From JAJXYP01 sp035541855 (lineage in GTDB: Bacteria > Patescibacteriota > Minisyncoccia > UBA6257 > 2-01-FULL-56-20): a stretch of 6,432 nt of DNA. Shown here in pieces: positions 5,732 to 6,432 of the stretch; position 1 is the stretch's first letter; every line of letters begins with the position of its first letter. The DNA lies in assembly GCA_035541855.1 (NCBI GenBank), contig DATKMM010000050.1, positions 1-6,432 on the forward strand, written 5' to 3'. A program made the translations under genes and the position numbers. A model generated the notes under the pieces. That model made no database searches, was not told the origin of the DNA, and saw nothing but the letters and a program-made list of their open reading frames with translations.

Positions 5732-6432
5732 TCACCGGCTTTGTCGCGGCGCTCGCCGTGCCGTTTTGCGCTTTTGCCGCCACGACCGCCCAGGCGGCGT
5801 CGACGGCGCCATTCTATTACGGCGTTTGGCTGCCGTTCTGGCAGAGCCAGGCGGGCGCCCAGAATATTTCCCAAAACCTCGACCAGCTCGACGAGGTCAG
5901 CCCGTTTTCATACGAGATCGGATCGGGCGGTTCGCTTATCGATTCCCTCAATATCGGCAACGGCAGCTGGGACCCGTGGTTCAGCGCCGTGAGCGAGCTT
6001 GGCATCAAGATCATTCCCACGGTCGCCTGGTTCGACGGGACCGGCATCTATAATTTGCTTTCCAACACGAAATCGCGCCAGGCGGAAGAGAACAACATCG
6101 CCGCGCTCGTGAAGGCCCAGCATTTCGACGGCATCGATATCGACTTCGAAAGCATGACGGAAGCGACGCGGCCGTACTACTCGCTTTTCATCGAGGGCCT
6201 GGCCGAGCGCCTGCATCCGCAGAAAAAACTGCTGACCTGCACGGTGATCGCCCGCACGCCGCCCGCGGAACTGTACCAAACGATCCCCGACAATATCATA
6301 TACCCCGAAAACTATACCGTGCTCAACCAGTATTGCGACGAGGTCCGCATCATGGCATACGACCAGGACACGATCGACCTTACGCTTGATGCGCAAAAGG
6401 GGAATGGCACTTTGTACGCGCCCGTCGCCGAT
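5713..6432 (+). CDS. Secreted GH18 glycoside hydrolase, N-terminal part
   Basis: The frame opens at ATG 5713 and remains open to the last base, giving 240 residues of a gene that continues beyond the window. An export signal is evident: M-F-K-K, a hydrophobic stretch (5-22) and small-residue cleavage choices after A-F-A (22) or A-Q-A (28). A lipobox cysteine motif is not present, although C19 lies in the hydrophobic stretch. The mature part follows the GH18 (beta/alpha)8 pattern: Y-Y-G-V-W-L-P-F-W (35-43) as strand 1, V-S-P-F-S-Y-E-I (62-69), K-I-I-P-T-V-A-W (99-106), the catalytic signature D-G-I-D-I-D-F-E (139-146, with E146 the acid and D144 its partner), L-L-T-C-T-V (173-178), and I-M-A-Y-D-Q (213-218), whose tyrosine normally contacts the substrate. 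Family members cleave beta-1,4-linked N-acetylglucosamine in chitin or peptidoglycan, and some lytic spore or wall hydrolases share this fold. The substrate here is unknown. Overlap with the MutY-like gene places it in the same transcript. Confidence 0.88.
   Translation, partial: MFKKYLITGFVAALAVPFCAFAATTAQAASTAPFYYGVWLPFWQSQAGAQNISQNLDQLDEVSPFSYEIGSGGSLIDSLNIGNGSWDPWFSAVSELGIKIIPTVAWFDGTGIYNLLSNTKSRQAEENNIAALVKAQHFDGIDIDFESMTEATRPYYSLFIEGLAERLHPQKKLLTCTVIARTPPAELYQTIPDNIIYPENYTVLNQYCDEVRIMAYDQDTIDLTLDAQKGNGTLYAPVAD

Noticed and set aside
5908..6396. A 162-codon minus-strand open frame opposite the GH18 gene
   Set aside because: The plus strand has a signal peptide and the GH18 catalytic signature here; the minus frame is a shadow.
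1..6432. Search for CRISPR repeats, tRNA or rRNA, insertion-sequence ends, toxin-antitoxin pairs or a defence cluster
   Set aside because: No repeated units, cloverleaf-like segments, transposase motifs or defence domains were seen by eye; the interval is filled by ordinary genes.

Overview
The window is GC-rich (roughly 60% by eye) and densely coded, with no gap longer than about 40 bases. It looks bacterial, and the best guess is a high-GC member of the Patescibacteria/Candidate Phyla Radiation. Reasons: a secreted lamin-tail-domain protein, a MutY relative without an iron-sulphur cluster, a shortened phosphoglycerate kinase, compact gene packing, and very few Shine-Dalgarno sites. This assignment is inferred from protein style, since there is no rRNA or marker gene here.

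Layout. (1) Bases 1-387 (+) hold the C-terminal end of a lamin-tail-domain protein cut by the window edge. (2) Bases 367-2158 (-) hold two genes reading leftwards: a five-helix membrane protein, possibly of the VTT/DedA superfamily, and then a type II NADH dehydrogenase-like flavoprotein. The latter overlaps the lamin-tail gene tail to tail by 21 bases. (3) Bases 2159-2197 are an AT-rich divergent intergenic region. (4) From 2198 to the right edge (+) runs a tightly packed five-gene cluster: phosphoglycerate kinase, DHH/DHHA1 phosphoesterase, RNase H1-type ribonuclease, MutY-like DNA glycosylase, and a secreted GH18 glycoside hydrolase that runs off the window. Gene junctions are +7, +3, -4 and -19 bases, which suggests one transcript with translational coupling towards its end.

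How the genes fit together. The cluster joins a glycolytic ATP-producing enzyme to three nucleic-acid enzymes (DHH phosphoesterase, RNase H, adenine glycosylase) and an exported sugar hydrolase. This looks like a housekeeping operon of mixed function rather than a dedicated pathway. The leftward pair is membrane-associated, with the flavoprotein probably oxidising NADH.

The most notable signal is regulatory. The three genes that start a transcription unit, or could start one (2158 -, 1611 -, 2198 +), each have a -10-like hexamer ending 6-7 bases before the start codon and no Shine-Dalgarno sequence. That is the geometry expected of leaderless mRNAs. Two of these promoters face each other across only 39 bases. 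I saw no defence system, CRISPR array, mobile element, tRNA or rRNA.
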